Shown: positions 27,798 to 36,928, numbered from the stretch's first letter. The stretch: 64,000 bases of DNA from Candidatus Heimdallarchaeota archaeon B3_Heim (GCA_003144275.1 NJBF01000002.1:1-64000); one strand, 5' to 3'. Notes: a model not told the origin generated them from the sequence alone. Numbers and translations are program-made.

Positions 27798-27986
27798 TTA
27801 GGTTATCCTTCGACGGTGGTTAAAATTCTTTCGTTGCCAAGCATACCGCCTTAGCTTTGGACTTGGGTATCCACAGGATGCACATCGACCTTTTCGCTTG
27901 TGAAAACTACGGTTTCCACAGCGTCTACATTGCATATGTGTCCTATGCGATGTTCGTTTTCCTCGTGAGGTTGTTCCTTTTGTCAT
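27798..27986 (-). CDS. rpl37e: Ribosomal protein L37e
   Basis: 62 residues, the usual length. Very basic with the zinc ribbon CRRCGNRSFHKRKGRCASCGY and the typical start MTKGTTSRGKRTSHRTHMQ and end LRRYAWQRKNF. It binds 23S rRNA in the large subunit. Downstream of the Lsm gene (44 bases), the classical archaeal Lsm-L37e pair, and followed directly by tRNA-Phe. Confidence 0.95.
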   Translation of the reverse strand: MTKGTTSRGKRTSHRTHMQCRRCGNRSFHKRKGRCASCGYPSPKLRRYAWQRKNFNHRRRIT

Positions 27987-28030
27987 TTTGTTCCAGCTCT
28001 ATAAATTTTCAATTAATCTAAGACACAAGT

Positions 28031-28273
28031 CTACGATGGAGGCGAGATAAGGATTACGTTGTCTCCCCTAAGAATGATATTTCCAAGGGATTCTGTACGT
28101 TCTTCTTCACCTGCTTCTTCGTTGCCAGCATGAATCATTTCAGCGTTTTCTAAATATAAATTGAGATGGGGATCATAACTACGTAATGTACCACGAATCT
28201 CACGTTTACCTCTAACTTTAAGGATCACAGTTTGATTCAAAGCATCTGTTAAAACATCTAAAGGTCGACTCAT
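28031..28273 (-). CDS. Sm-like archaeal protein (Lsm)
   Basis: 80 residues. Sm1 motif VILKVRGKREIRGTLRSYDPHLNLYLENAEMI and Sm2 motif ILRGDNVILISP, with an acidic insert (EEAGEEERTES) between them. Lsm proteins form heptamer rings that bind U-rich RNA and take part in RNA processing. Paired with L37e as in many archaea. Confidence 0.93.
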   Translation of the reverse strand: MSRPLDVLTDALNQTVILKVRGKREIRGTLRSYDPHLNLYLENAEMIHAGNEEAGEEERTESLGNIILRGDNVILISPPS

Positions 28274-28316
28274 TTCTAATCACTCTAACAAGAAAGGAAA
28301 TCATGTACTGAGGATA

Positions 28317-28452
28317 TGCTCCGACCGGGATTTGAACCCGGGTCATCTCGCAGGAGACTTCTTGTGTAATCCTATATCGAGGCGAAAGCCCAATATGATT
28401 AGCCGTGGGTATCGAACTGATGCCCTCATGGGCCAAGCTACACTATCGGAGC
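28317..28452 (-). tRNA. tRNA-Glu (TTC) with D-loop and variable-loop introns
   Basis: Acceptor GCTCCGA/TCGGAGC, discriminator A, T-arm CCGGG-TTCAAAT-CCCGG. Anticodon stem-loop TTGGG-CTTTCGC-CTCGA (anticodon TTC, one G-T and one T-G pair). About 30 extra bases follow GTGTAGCTTGGCC in the D-loop and about 31 lie between the anticodon stem and TGAC before the T-arm. Compared with tRNA-Glu (CTC) at 39418 the exon wording is almost the same (ATCAT..GGGCTNTC), but the intron positions differ completely. Confidence 0.75.
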
Positions 28453-28733
28453 AGAAACCCTTACACTATAGCCTTTTCTTGGCAGTTCTTCCCCCCTTGC
28501 TTTAAACTAAAAAGGTTTCTTACACTTCTTAGATGTTTATTTCTCTGCATTAGTCCCTTACAAATAAAGAATTGTGATAGTTACCACGAGAAGAACTATA
28601 GATAATTTAAATTTTAAAATCAACCAACTTCAGAGGTGAAAAACCCATAATATGCAAAAAAAGTAAAAAATTTAAGCTATATATGAATCAAAAAAACGTG
28701 GTATGGTTATTAGGTATTTGGACGTCTGAACAA

Positions 28734-29087
28734 ATGGCTCCCTCGAAGCAAAGGAAAAAACGAAGGTCGAGAACAGAAAAGCAAACAAAAAAACACCTCT
28801 TTTCTGAAGCTATTAATTATCTCCTCCGAAGAAGTATAGAGCTTCGATTAACAGATCCTGATATGTCAAGAAACCATTATTTATCTGCCAAAAAAATGGG
28901 AATGCGAGGTAGATTTCATCTTCCCAAACCGTATCGACTGCTTTATTGCCATAAATGCCTTACTCCAATTACCAGTGAGACAATAAGAGTACGGTTAAAT
29001 AGTAAGAAGAAGCAGATTCACTATCAATGCTTATTATGCCGAGCGGAACATCGTTTTGGATATAATAACCAAATACAGAAAAAGTGA
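28734..29087 (+). CDS. rnp4: RNase P protein component 4 (Rpp21/Rpr2)
   Basis: 117 residues from ATG 28734; ATG 28683 would add 17 less typical residues (VVWLLGIWTSE). A basic N-terminus (KQRKKRRSRTEKQTKKH) is followed by helices (EAINYLLRRSIELRLTDPDMSRNHYLSAKKMGMR) and a zinc ribbon YCHKCLTP..YQCLLC. It pairs with Rpp29 in archaeal RNase P to mature tRNA 5' ends. The stop overlaps the neighbouring cutA reading frame if cutA uses GTG 29084. Confidence 0.85.
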   Translation: MAPSKQRKKRRSRTEKQTKKHLFSEAINYLLRRSIELRLTDPDMSRNHYLSAKKMGMRGRFHLPKPYRLLYCHKCLTPITSETIRVRLNSKKKQIHYQCLLCRAEHRFGYNNQIQKK

Positions 29088-29092
29088 TTTTT

Positions 29093-29422
29093 ATGTTTGT
29101 TGCTATTTATACAACTTTTTCAACCCTTAAGGAAGCAAAACAGTTTAGTAGAATGGTAATAGAAAAACGACTAGGTGCTTGCGTAAACATTATTTCTGAC
29201 GTAATCTCATTTTACCGATGGAAAGAAATTATCGAGGAAGAAAATGAATTGATCGTCTGGATAAAGACTCGTGAAACTCTTGTTGAGAATGTAGAAAAAT
29301 TGCTGAAATCGGTTCATTCGTATGAAACTCCTGCCTTTATTGTATACAAAATTCATACAGGGAGCGAAGAGTATCTACACTGGCTCCGTGAGGAAACTGA
29401 GAAATCAAACATCGACAGATAA
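29093..29422 (+). CDS. cutA: CutA1 divalent-ion tolerance protein
   Basis: 109 residues from ATG 29093; GTG 29084 is an in-frame alternative that overlaps rnp4 by 4 bases. Typical wording: EAKQFSRMVIEKRLGACVNII, FYRWKEIIEEENELIVWIKTR, and VHSYETPAFIVYKI. It forms a trimer related to PII proteins; its cellular role is poorly defined despite the copper-tolerance name. The 3' end overlaps the convergent rtcA by 18 bases. Confidence 0.9.
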   Translation: MFVAIYTTFSTLKEAKQFSRMVIEKRLGACVNIISDVISFYRWKEIIEEENELIVWIKTRETLVENVEKLLKSVHSYETPAFIVYKIHTGSEEYLHWLREETEKSNIDR

Positions 29423-30439
29423 TTGAAATTTTTTATCAAATTTCTCGATAGATATTTTTGCACCAGTTAGATTCTCTATAAGATTAATATTTGTTCTAGT
29501 ATGCTTTGTGAGAATTGGAGTCGTGAAAGTACTAGATGAACTTGCTAAAGCCATCACAGGCAAAACCTGATCTGCTAAGAACTTATCGACACTGCACTGA
29601 TTGGATAACGTCGAAAAATAATTCTGGAAAGCAGTTTGTCCAACCATTTCTGCTGACCTTCTTTTTTCACCAACTGCATCCCCCGCAATTATTGCATTAC
29701 CAGTGGTAGAATATACAAGAACGCCAGAACCAGGATTTTTAGCGTCTGAAATGGAAATATTAGTTGTAGCATCAATATCATGTTCAGCTAGATTGTGTTG
29801 AATTTCTTCTGCTTGCCTTTCAGCTACTCTGGCATTTTTTAAATGAGTTGTTGCAATGGAGGAAATAGTGGTATTCTTTAACTCTTCTCCTTGTGTTAAA
29901 TTAACTCCAGTCAATTTTGAAGGAGAATTCATTGAAACCGTCACTTCTGCTCCCCCTTTAGGAAAAAATCCGTGTTGATTTACTGACAACTCCAAGTGAT
30001 AATTCATCTGTTTGAAGATTTGCCAAGTTACATTTTGAATATAATCGACGGTAGGTGCCCATTTTCCAAACGTTCCCCCACCCTGAAAGCTGATAGTGAC
30101 TCTATGATCAGCGGATGCAAGCATCCCTACCTGAAAAACTTGTAGGATAAGTCCAATACTGCCTGCAGTGGGAATGTTGACAGAAAGATTCGATTTCCAT
30201 TCCGACCCAGGATGAAAAGTAATTGATTCACTTCCAATTTTTCCACCCACCAATTCACCACCACATAAGTCCGTTAAAGCGCGTAATCCTAAAAGATGCT
30301 GGGGTCGAAGTCCTGACACGGGTCTCTTCTTGCGAATATTTTCAATGGTAACTGCTTCTTGATTAACTAAAGCAAGAGCTGTAGCAATACGTAATACTGA
30401 ACCTCCACCCTCACCTTGGCTACCATCAATCAAACGCAT
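29405..30439 (-). CDS. rtcA: RNA 3'-terminal phosphate cyclase
   Basis: 344 residues. The N-terminal GSQGEGGGSVLRIATALAL and KRPVSGLRPQHLLGL, the FQGGGTFGKWAPTVDYI loop, the KGGAEVTV stretch and the nucleotide/histidine region FLADQVLPVMALA (His of the usual HxxxQ replaced within this motif region) identify RtcA. It converts RNA 3'-phosphate to 2',3'-cyclic phosphate, the substrate kind used by RtcB, the ligase that joins archaeal tRNA exons. L40e lies 81 bases upstream in the same direction. The genomic density of split tRNAs makes this context notable but not proof of a shared pathway. Confidence 0.92.
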   Translation of the reverse strand: MRLIDGSQGEGGGSVLRIATALALVNQEAVTIENIRKKRPVSGLRPQHLLGLRALTDLCGGELVGGKIGSESITFHPGSEWKSNLSVNIPTAGSIGLILQVFQVGMLASADHRVTISFQGGGTFGKWAPTVDYIQNVTWQIFKQMNYHLELSVNQHGFFPKGGAEVTVSMNSPSKLTGVNLTQGEELKNTTISSIATTHLKNARVAERQAEEIQHNLAEHDIDATTNISISDAKNPGSGVLVYSTTGNAIIAGDAVGEKRRSAEMVGQTAFQNYFSTLSNQCSVDKFLADQVLPVMALASSSSTFTTPILTKHTRTNINLIENLTGAKISIEKFDKKFQLSVDV

Positions 30440-30520
30440 TACAAATTCTCCAATTTAAGAGTCAACCAAGTTAAAAAGATACGAAGTATATCAAAGAAAG
30501 AGGAGAAAACGAAAATAACT

Positions 30521-30682
30521 CTACCCTGCTCGTTCTTTCCGCTTAGGACGAAGTCTTGTTGATCGACAACGGCGACATTTAGTTGCATTAGCAGGATTTC
30601 TAGCGTAGCACTTACGACAGATCATCATATCAAGGAGAGCACTACGTACAATGTCTCTTTTCTCTGGATCGGTGATAGGCAA
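30521..30682 (-). CDS. rpl40e: Ribosomal protein L40e (TTG start)
   Basis: 53 residues and easily overlooked. Starting at TTG 30682 it reads PITDPEKRDIVRSALLDMMI, followed by the zinc ribbon CRKCYARNPANATKCRRCRS and the basic tail TRLRPKRKERAG. Cys spacing and length match archaeal L40e. It lies upstream of rtcA on the same strand. Confidence 0.93.
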   Translation of the reverse strand: MPITDPEKRDIVRSALLDMMICRKCYARNPANATKCRRCRSTRLRPKRKERAG

Positions 30683-31288
30683 TGAATACAGGACTCCATT
30701 TCTTAAATATGGGCATCAAAAATCAAAAATTTAAACTGTCAATGTTTAAATAATGAATTATGACCGTTTTAAGGGATTTAATTGAGTGTTAAAATCTTAT
30801 TTGTAGATTTCATTTGAAAAAAGTTGGAGAAAAATATCTCAAACAAGGAAAAATCTAATGTCGTAAAACATTCAATACCCCTAATTCTATAGGAGGAAGT
30901 ACTCGGATGGAAGAGAAACAGAAATTCCATCAGAAATGGTTGTCTCCTAACATGGTTAAAAAAAACACCTCCAAACTACCACTTTTAACCGACTAAAATC
31001 ATAATTTTCCCATTTCTATTTGGAAAAGACACTCTGTTTCTATTTAAGAGAGGGAAGGAAGAGATTGAAGTGAAAGGTGAATAAAGTCGGCAAACAAACT
31101 TCCTATCAAACACACCCACCCGAGAGTTTCCAGTCGAGAATTCGGAAAATTCGACAAAATTCAGAATCTTTCGGAATACGGGTGTGAGAACCGCCGTATT
31201 TCCTTTCTATCTATTTCCAGAAAAGCTTAATATAATATTATATTTATGATTAGTCTTGAAATACAATTTCCTAATTGGTGATACCCGT
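30683..31288. other. 600-base non-coding region
   Basis: No convincing coding frame between L40e and the gene at 31289. It contains a strong stepped hairpin at 31111-31186, described separately, and otherwise AT-rich sequence with purine runs (31050-31075). Confidence 0.5.
31111..31186. ncRNA. Candidate structured RNA: three-tier hairpin
   Basis: Nested complementary arms: CACACCC/GGGTGTG (31111-31117 with 31180-31186), CCGAGAG/CTTTCGG (about 31120-31126 with 31168-31174) and GTCGA/TCGAC (about 31133 and 31150). The region is richer in GC than its surroundings and is non-coding. I could not match it to RNase P, SRP or 5S RNA. Strand is unknown; the fold could be the end of a longer RNA starting near 31050. 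Confidence 0.35.
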
Positions 31289-31576
31289 ATGCAATATTAC
31301 ATGAGTGTGAGCGAAATACAAGATCGAGTTAAAACCCTTCTTAATCATTTTACTGGCAGTTATAATTCCAAATCTCCTTTTTTTAATCCTGAATTAGTTG
31401 CTTCTTTAAAGAAAGCCATGGATCCTACTTTATTAAACAATGAACAAGTCGCTGATGAAATTCTCACTGTGTTCTTAAACTCGATTATCCTCGCTGGTCA
31501 GTTGGGTATTGACATTGAAACAAAGATCAATGAATATTTGGTTCAACTTGAACGTGAAGCCCTAGTTGCCATGTAA
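31289..31576 (+). CDS. Small helical protein of unknown function
   Basis: 95 residues from ATG 31289, supported by GGTG 9 bases upstream; TTG 31256 would add 11. All-helical. The C-terminal half (ADEILTVFLNSIILAGQLGIDIETKINEYLVQLE) faintly recalls MazG-type NTP pyrophosphohydrolases but lacks their ExxE/D metal motifs, so I do not assign that function. It stands alone downstream of the structured region. Confidence 0.5.
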   Translation: MQYYMSVSEIQDRVKTLLNHFTGSYNSKSPFFNPELVASLKKAMDPTLLNNEQVADEILTVFLNSIILAGQLGIDIETKINEYLVQLEREALVAM

Positions 31577-31686
31577 GTCTATTTTATTCTTTTTTAGATA
31601 AAGATCCAGGCATTTATGCCTATTTCTTCTTCTTCCTGTTAATAAGGGTTTTATATAGGGCAGAAATTATGTTATGAATTTCTAGA

Positions 31687-33189
31687 TCACCCAAAAAGGT
31701 TGAGAATGGCCTCGATTGATGTTCCCCCAAAGATCATCACGATTAGAATTCCCGAGATTAGTAACCCAATTCCTCCAAAAATTGGTAAAGGAAGACCTGG
31801 TAGAGCTCGTTCTTCTTTTAGATATTGAAAAGTATAGTAAGCTCCTCCAAGAAGACCTATAACTGCCATCAACAACGGTATCGGGTTATTTAATTCTGCA
31901 CTGATGATTACAGCTGCACTAACAAACATACTGAAAAAAGCGAAATCACCGAGCCCGATACTAATCAAGGGTGTGGAATATACAGGTAATGCTGGCATAA
32001 GAGGAACTAGTTCCACTTCGCTCATGTCATACTCTTGCTCTTCAGCCTGATATTCGTTTTCTTTAGCTGATTCTCGACTTTCATCTATTATTCCCTTGAG
32101 AGGCCCACGAAAAACGGCATAAATGTCATATAAGGATAAACCTATTAAAATTAAAAAGACTGTAAGGAGTCCAAAATGAATAGCAAGCATAGAACCAATC
32201 ATTGGTCCAAAAAACACCATCATTACATTACGAACCCAAATTCTTTTGAAAGATTTGACAGCGAATGATATCGTCCCAATTAAACCTAGAAGAGCAGCTA
32301 TGAAATATAGTAGCGCTTCAATTACAATTAATTCCCCCGGAATTACTTCTGTCTCAAACAGAAAAATTAGAAAATTTTGGATGAATTCGGGTATACTTTC
32401 CCATATAGTGTTGAATACTCCAACCGAATAAGTTAATAATATACTCCCATAATACAATCCGAATGTGAACCAGCTAATTCCCATAATAATTGCATAGAAG
32501 TAAGATAATAATATCATTAGACCTTTCTTAATGATAAACAGCACGATAAATCCACTAATGAATACAATTGCTACATAAAATAACATAGTCATTATTGCGC
32601 CATAAGCAATTCCACCTGTATCCCCAGGATCTTCAGGTATTGGCGCAATATCTGGAATTTCTGCAATAGATAAATCAATAGTATCAACATTAATATTAGT
32701 CGAAACATCAGTGTTTGTGATATTAAATTTGCTAATAAATTTACCAGTTGTGAGACCAGTGACATTCTTTTGACTCCATAATCCTGTGTCACCCAAAGAA
32801 AATTCTATAACACTTGTTTTTTCATCCTTATAGGAAACAATAATGTCTAGGCTAGCATTATTGGAATCCAAAATCCAAAAAGAAAAAGATGAAATTTCAT
32901 CTACTGGAATATTAGGGAGAGTTTGAGCCACATATCCTCCTGGAGTTATTTCAGCTGATTTAGAACCAGAATAAGCTGGTAAACCAAAAGTTGTCCCAGA
33001 TACAATCCATTTAGCTGAATCTTCTTCAAAATCATAATCATTAATTACATTTTCTTGTATCCCCGCATAAAAATCAAGTGTAAGTACAGACAAAATGATT
33101 GTAATCAATACAACAAAAACTATTGGTAAAAAAAACGCCTTTAACTTAGCTTTGTGCATCTTATGGTTTTCTATTGTGCTTTCACTCAT
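31687..33189 (-). CDS. Presenilin/signal-peptide-peptidase-type intramembrane aspartic protease with an outer N-terminal domain
   Basis: 500 residues. Residues about 18-40 are a signal anchor; 45-190 form a beta-rich, Ser/Thr/Asn-rich domain (FSFWILDSNNASLDIIVSYKD) resembling a carbohydrate-binding jelly roll; 195-500 contain about nine membrane helices. The two catalytic aspartates sit in GLSLYDIYAVF (about 354) and SIGLGDFAFFS (about 414), the YD and GxGD motifs. LPGLPLP (about 463) is at the place of the PAL motif. Archaeal presenilin homologues normally lack the large N-terminal domain. It should cleave membrane-spanning peptides; substrate unknown. Confidence 0.8.
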   Translation of the reverse strand: MSESTIENHKMHKAKLKAFFLPIVFVVLITIILSVLTLDFYAGIQENVINDYDFEEDSAKWIVSGTTFGLPAYSGSKSAEITPGGYVAQTLPNIPVDEISSFSFWILDSNNASLDIIVSYKDEKTSVIEFSLGDTGLWSQKNVTGLTTGKFISKFNITNTDVSTNINVDTIDLSIAEIPDIAPIPEDPGDTGGIAYGAIMTMLFYVAIVFISGFIVLFIIKKGLMILLSYFYAIIMGISWFTFGLYYGSILLTYSVGVFNTIWESIPEFIQNFLIFLFETEVIPGELIVIEALLYFIAALLGLIGTISFAVKSFKRIWVRNVMMVFFGPMIGSMLAIHFGLLTVFLILIGLSLYDIYAVFRGPLKGIIDESRESAKENEYQAEEQEYDMSEVELVPLMPALPVYSTPLISIGLGDFAFFSMFVSAAVIISAELNNPIPLLMAVIGLLGGAYYTFQYLKEERALPGLPLPIFGGIGLLISGILIVMIFGGTSIEAILNLFG

Positions 33190-33256
33190 TTTCCAGTCAT
33201 TTTGACATAATATGGATTAAGAAAATAAAAATACTGGAACGAGAATGTAAAGCAAT

Positions 33257-34258
33257 ATGCGGATTTTGAAGGATATTAAGGAATCAGATATTATTCATCT
33301 TCTACAATCTTATCTATCCTCATCCCCTTATATGGGGAGTAATGAAGATGCATATCTGATTAAAGATCATCCTCCATACATGCTAATTAATATTGACAGT
33401 ATGCAGCGGGACGGGGACTTCTTACCTAACCAGACTTGGGCTCAAATCGGAGGAAAATTGGTGACTATGACTTTTTCTGATTTGGTAGCAAAAGGAGCGT
33501 ATCCTGAAGCATTTCTATCCTCTCTCGTCCTTGAAACTGAAATGCTTGAAAAAGATCTTAAAGAGCTAGCTAGCGGTATATGCCAAGCTACTCACAAATA
33601 TAATTCGTCATATCTGGGTGGCGATTTAGGTTCGGCTTTTGAAGCAGTATTGACTGGAGTGGGAATTGGGTCTATTAAACAGGGAGAAATATTGACAAGA
33701 AGAAACGCTCAGGAAGGTGATCTAGTGTGTGTTTCGGGATATTTCGGACTTACTTCAATTGCTTTTGATGAGTTACTCAACAATAAAAAGACAAAAATCC
33801 CAACTATCTCTTCTCACATCCTAAATACCGCCATTAAAAAGGTTTATGAACCCGAATTACGATTGATGGAAGGAACACTGTTAAGTTCAAATAAAATTGC
33901 TTCTTCCTCTATTGACAGTTCTGATGGTTTAGCTTCTGCTCTTAATTGGTTGTCAAAAGAATCTAACATTCGTATAATCATTGATTATCTTCCTACTGAG
34001 CCTGATCTTCTACAATATGAACCTTCTCAAGATGTAATTCAGGAAATAACTTTTTATGGAGGGGAAGAATACGAAATAGTTTTTACCATTCCCTCCACTA
34101 AGTTAGATGAGACAGTGGATTTATTTGAGCGCAATAATATCCAGTGTATAGTTATTGGGAAATGCTATGAAGGAGAGGGTGTATTTTATAGAAAAGCTGA
34201 TAAAGACGTGAGAATTCCTCTATATGGATGGGATTCAATCCAACAACAGCACAAGTAG
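33257..34258 (+). CDS. thiL: Thiamine-monophosphate kinase
   Basis: 333 residues. ThiL/PurM fold: SNEDAYLI near the start, NIDSMQRDGDFLPNQTWAQIGGKLVTMTFSDLVAKGAYPEAFL, the YLGGDLGSAFEAVLTGVGIG glycine loop, SSIDSSDGLASALNWL and YGGEEYEIVFTI. It phosphorylates thiamine monophosphate to the diphosphate cofactor. The usual D-D-x ligand wording is partly changed (SNEDA instead of GDDAA), so a related small kinase is possible. Divergent from the presenilin-type gene. Confidence 0.85.
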   Translation: MRILKDIKESDIIHLLQSYLSSSPYMGSNEDAYLIKDHPPYMLINIDSMQRDGDFLPNQTWAQIGGKLVTMTFSDLVAKGAYPEAFLSSLVLETEMLEKDLKELASGICQATHKYNSSYLGGDLGSAFEAVLTGVGIGSIKQGEILTRRNAQEGDLVCVSGYFGLTSIAFDELLNNKKTKIPTISSHILNTAIKKVYEPELRLMEGTLLSSNKIASSSIDSSDGLASALNWLSKESNIRIIIDYLPTEPDLLQYEPSQDVIQEITFYGGEEYEIVFTIPSTKLDETVDLFERNNIQCIVIGKCYEGEGVFYRKADKDVRIPLYGWDSIQQQHK

Positions 34259-34290
34259 CCAACTCATAACGCGAGGGAATAAAAAATATA

Positions 34291-34363
34291 TGCGCCGACC
34301 GGGATTTGAACCCAGGTCACCTGTGTGGCAGACAGGAGTCTTACCAGGCTGGACTATCGGCGC
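34291..34363 (-). tRNA. tRNA-Gly (GCC), no intron
   Basis: Acceptor GCGCCGA/TCGGCGC, anticodon stem CCTGT/ACAGG with loop CTGCCAC, T-arm CTGGG-TTCAAAT-CCCGG, discriminator A. Confidence 0.95.
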
Positions 34364-34527
34364 TGTTAATATAGTTTTATAGGTTATTGCTTTTTTCTGC
34401 GGTTCCAATTCAGTTACTGCGTTAATAGCTCATTAATGGGTAGATATTTGTATTTTACCTCTATTCGAAAATTGATCTTTTATCACTGATTACCTTTCAT
34501 TTTTAATCTTTACAACGTCAGGACTAT

Positions 34528-35277
34528 TTATTTAAGTTGTAGTTCTATCCATTTCAAAACACCCATTAAAGTTGTGACTTCTCGCCCTGTAATATATCCT
34601 CGTGAAAGTATATTTGAAAATGCCTGATTTGCTACCTTTAATTTTTCTGGATGATAGTTAACGTTCTTTATTAATTGATTAAAGTATAATTTCAGCTGTT
34701 CTCGCTCATTAAATTTAGCAGCTCTATGCTTAGGTCTCTCCATTGTCTCCCTAATCTCAGTTAATTTCAAAACCTTTTTTATTTCATAGAGGATAATTGC
34801 AAGTGCATGAGATAAGTTCATCACTGGATATGCAGAATGTGATGGAATTGTTAAGACCACATCACATAAGTTGATTTCATCGTTTGTTAATCCATGTTGT
34901 TCTCTTCCAAAAACAAGACCTACACTGTTAAAAGGTAATGCATCTGTAAAAAGCTCTTCTGGAGTGATTGCTATGCGATTTAGATTGTAATCATTCCCTA
35001 CTCGTGCTGTGGTCCCAATAAGGAGATTAAAATCATTTCTCAACTCTGTTAACCCTGGGATAATAATTTCTGCTTGGTCTATTATCTGGATTGCTTTGCG
35101 AGCTACAATCTCTATTTCTGGATCTGCTAAATTAACCTTGGGATTAACCAAAATAAGATTTTTAAATCCAAAATTCATCATCACACGAGCAATACTACCA
35201 ATATTCTGAACTTTAGACGGTTCTACAAGAATGATGGATATTGTATGCTCTTCTGTTTCTGTAGATCGATTATTCAA
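34528..35277 (-). CDS. trmJ: SpoU-family tRNA 2'-O-methyltransferase, TrmJ-like
   Basis: 249 residues from a TTG start. SPOUT knot motifs: ILVEPSKVQNIGSIARVMMNFGFKNLILVNP, LVFGREQHGLTNDEINLCDVVLTIPSHSAYPVMNLSHALAIILYEI. The NIGSIAR, FGREQHGL and MNLSHA wording is that of TrmJ, which methylates the ribose of position 32 in the anticodon loop. The C-terminal helical extension is normal. It is 3' of tRNA-Leu (TAA), in the opposite direction. Confidence 0.85.
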   Translation of the reverse strand: MNNRSTETEEHTISIILVEPSKVQNIGSIARVMMNFGFKNLILVNPKVNLADPEIEIVARKAIQIIDQAEIIIPGLTELRNDFNLLIGTTARVGNDYNLNRIAITPEELFTDALPFNSVGLVFGREQHGLTNDEINLCDVVLTIPSHSAYPVMNLSHALAIILYEIKKVLKLTEIRETMERPKHRAAKFNEREQLKLYFNQLIKNVNYHPEKLKVANQAFSNILSRGYITGREVTTLMGVLKWIELQLK

Positions 35278-35414
35278 ATATGAATTCTCCGCTATGACAC
35301 CAGTATAAGGATTTCTTCTATTTTTATTTAATATCGAATATTCTTTATTTTATAGATAATTCTTTTTACTGTCTACATTTTGCCTGTTGTCGGAATACCT
35401 TACCTTCCTCCTAT

Positions 35415-35572
35415 GCGGGGGTAGCCAAGTCAGGTCAAAGGCAGCTATACGCGGGCTAGACGACATTTTAGTTTGTCGCATGGCGCCGACCAAAGGCGCT
35501 GGACTTAAGATCTACATAGAATGAGAAATCCAGTCGTATAGACGTTCGAGGGTTCAAACCCCTCCCCCCGCA
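35415..35572 (+). tRNA. tRNA-Leu (TAA) with two introns
   Basis: Acceptor GCGGGGG/CCCCCGC, long variable arm CGTATAGACGTTC and T-arm GAGGG-TTCAAAC-CCCTC. One insertion of about 55 bases lies between two copies of AAAGGC at the 3' side of the D-arm (so the exact edge is ambiguous by the repeat). A second insertion of 18 bases is at 37/38 in CTTAAG | ATCCAG. Exons total 85 bases, normal for Leu. Confidence 0.88.
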
Positions 35573-35602
35573 TGTTCTTTCTGCTATATTATTGCCTTTC
35601 AG

Positions 35603-36928
35603 CTACTCATCGATTTTTCCAATTAGGTAATTTCTTGTTGCACCAGTTATTGTCACTGTTTGAAAAGTCCCTAGTTCCTTCTTAGAATCATTAATTACGA
35701 CAGGTAGATAGGATGAGTTTCGTGCCTTTAACTGCTTTTTCTTCGTTCCTTTACTGTCAATAATAACAGAACCTGTCCAACCTATCCAAGACTCTAATTC
35801 TTGTTTTGAAATCTCTTGACTAAGCTGCATTAGCCTCTTAGATCGTTGGGATTTAATTTTCGTGGGAACTTTAGATCTCGATTTCGCTGCTGTGGTTCCA
35901 GGACGATCTGTATATTTGGAAATATTGATAATTGTTGGTCGAACTTGAGTTATTAGTAACTCTGATAATTCAAAATCTTCTTCAGTCTCTCCTGGGAACC
36001 CTACAATGATATCTGTTGACAAAACAAGTCTAGGGATCTTGGATTTCAATTCATGAATGAGCTCGATGTATTCCTCTCTTTTTCCTTTCCGTCTCATCTT
36101 GGTAAGGATGAAATTTGAGCCAGATTGAATAGGTAAATGTAAAAATGAAAACACTTTAGAATTATTTATTTGCTTAATCAATGGTTCTCTGAATGTTTTT
36201 ATTGTATATGGTGTCATCATTCCGATACGAATATAAAATTGACCTTGAATTTCAACAAGTTCACTAATTAAATCTGGTAAAGTGACTTTGGGTTCCCTTT
36301 CCCAACCGTATGTTCCTGTATCTTGGGCTGTAAGCCAAATTTCCTTACTCCCAGCGTCAAGCGAATTATTAACTTCTTTTATTATGGACGAAGGAGATCT
36401 AGATCGCAAATGACCTTTTGCATGTTTAACAATACAATAACTGCAATTACCAAGACATCCTCTTGATATTTCCACAGTTGTAATAAGAGGATTATATAAA
36501 ACCCGCTTGTGAGAATACAATTTTTCCCATACCTGTGTATCTAGTCGAAGATTTGCATTCACAGGTTGATTCTCAATCAGGGAAAGAATTTCATTCGCAT
36601 TCTCTGGATAAAGAATTCTGGCATTAGGTACATTCTGTTCAATCCATTCTTGCATTACTACCGGTAAACATCCTGTAACTATTACATTGCGAGTATCGGG
36701 AAGAGAAAGTAAAAGATCTTTCATCCTGTGTTCCGTGTTCTGCTTTACAATGCATGTATTAATAATGATGAGGTCGGTATTAACATCTGTAGTAGAAATA
36801 GAGTAACCATATTGCTTTAATACCCCTGAAATTCCCTCAGCAATAGCCCGATTAGCGCTACATCCAAAATTCATCACTGTAGCTGTTTTGGAGATTTCTT
36901 CTTCCATATTTGTTTCCATATTATACAA
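35603..36928 (-). CDS. Threonylcarbamoyladenosine tRNA methylthiotransferase (CDKAL1/MtaB type)
   Basis: 441 residues. Three domains: N-terminal UPF0004 (NFGCSANRAIAEGISGVLKQYGYSI, second Cys in NTCIVKQNTEHRM, third in VTGCLP), radical SAM with RGCLGNCSYCIVKHAKGHLRSR (CxxxCxxC cluster) and GFPGETEEDFE, and a C-terminal TRAM domain. It adds the methylthio group to t6A37, next to the anticodon of ANN-decoding tRNAs. Archaeal members are of this type. Directly upstream on the same strand lies prs. Confidence 0.9.
   Translation of the reverse strand: MYNMETNMEEEISKTATVMNFGCSANRAIAEGISGVLKQYGYSISTTDVNTDLIIINTCIVKQNTEHRMKDLLLSLPDTRNVIVTGCLPVVMQEWIEQNVPNARILYPENANEILSLIENQPVNANLRLDTQVWEKLYSHKRVLYNPLITTVEISRGCLGNCSYCIVKHAKGHLRSRSPSSIIKEVNNSLDAGSKEIWLTAQDTGTYGWEREPKVTLPDLISELVEIQGQFYIRIGMMTPYTIKTFREPLIKQINNSKVFSFLHLPIQSGSNFILTKMRRKGKREEYIELIHELKSKIPRLVLSTDIIVGFPGETEEDFELSELLITQVRPTIINISKYTDRPGTTAAKSRSKVPTKIKSQRSKRLMQLSQEISKQELESWIGWTGSVIIDSKGTKKKQLKARNSSYLPVVINDSKKELGTFQTVTITGATRNYLIGKIDE

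Noticed and set aside
31111..31186. RNase P RNA, SRP RNA or 5S rRNA identity for the hairpin
   Set aside because: None of the conserved core sequences I know for these RNAs is visible and the length is too short.
31289..31576. MazG-like pyrophosphohydrolase
   Set aside because: Only a weak helical resemblance; the ExxE and D metal motifs are missing.
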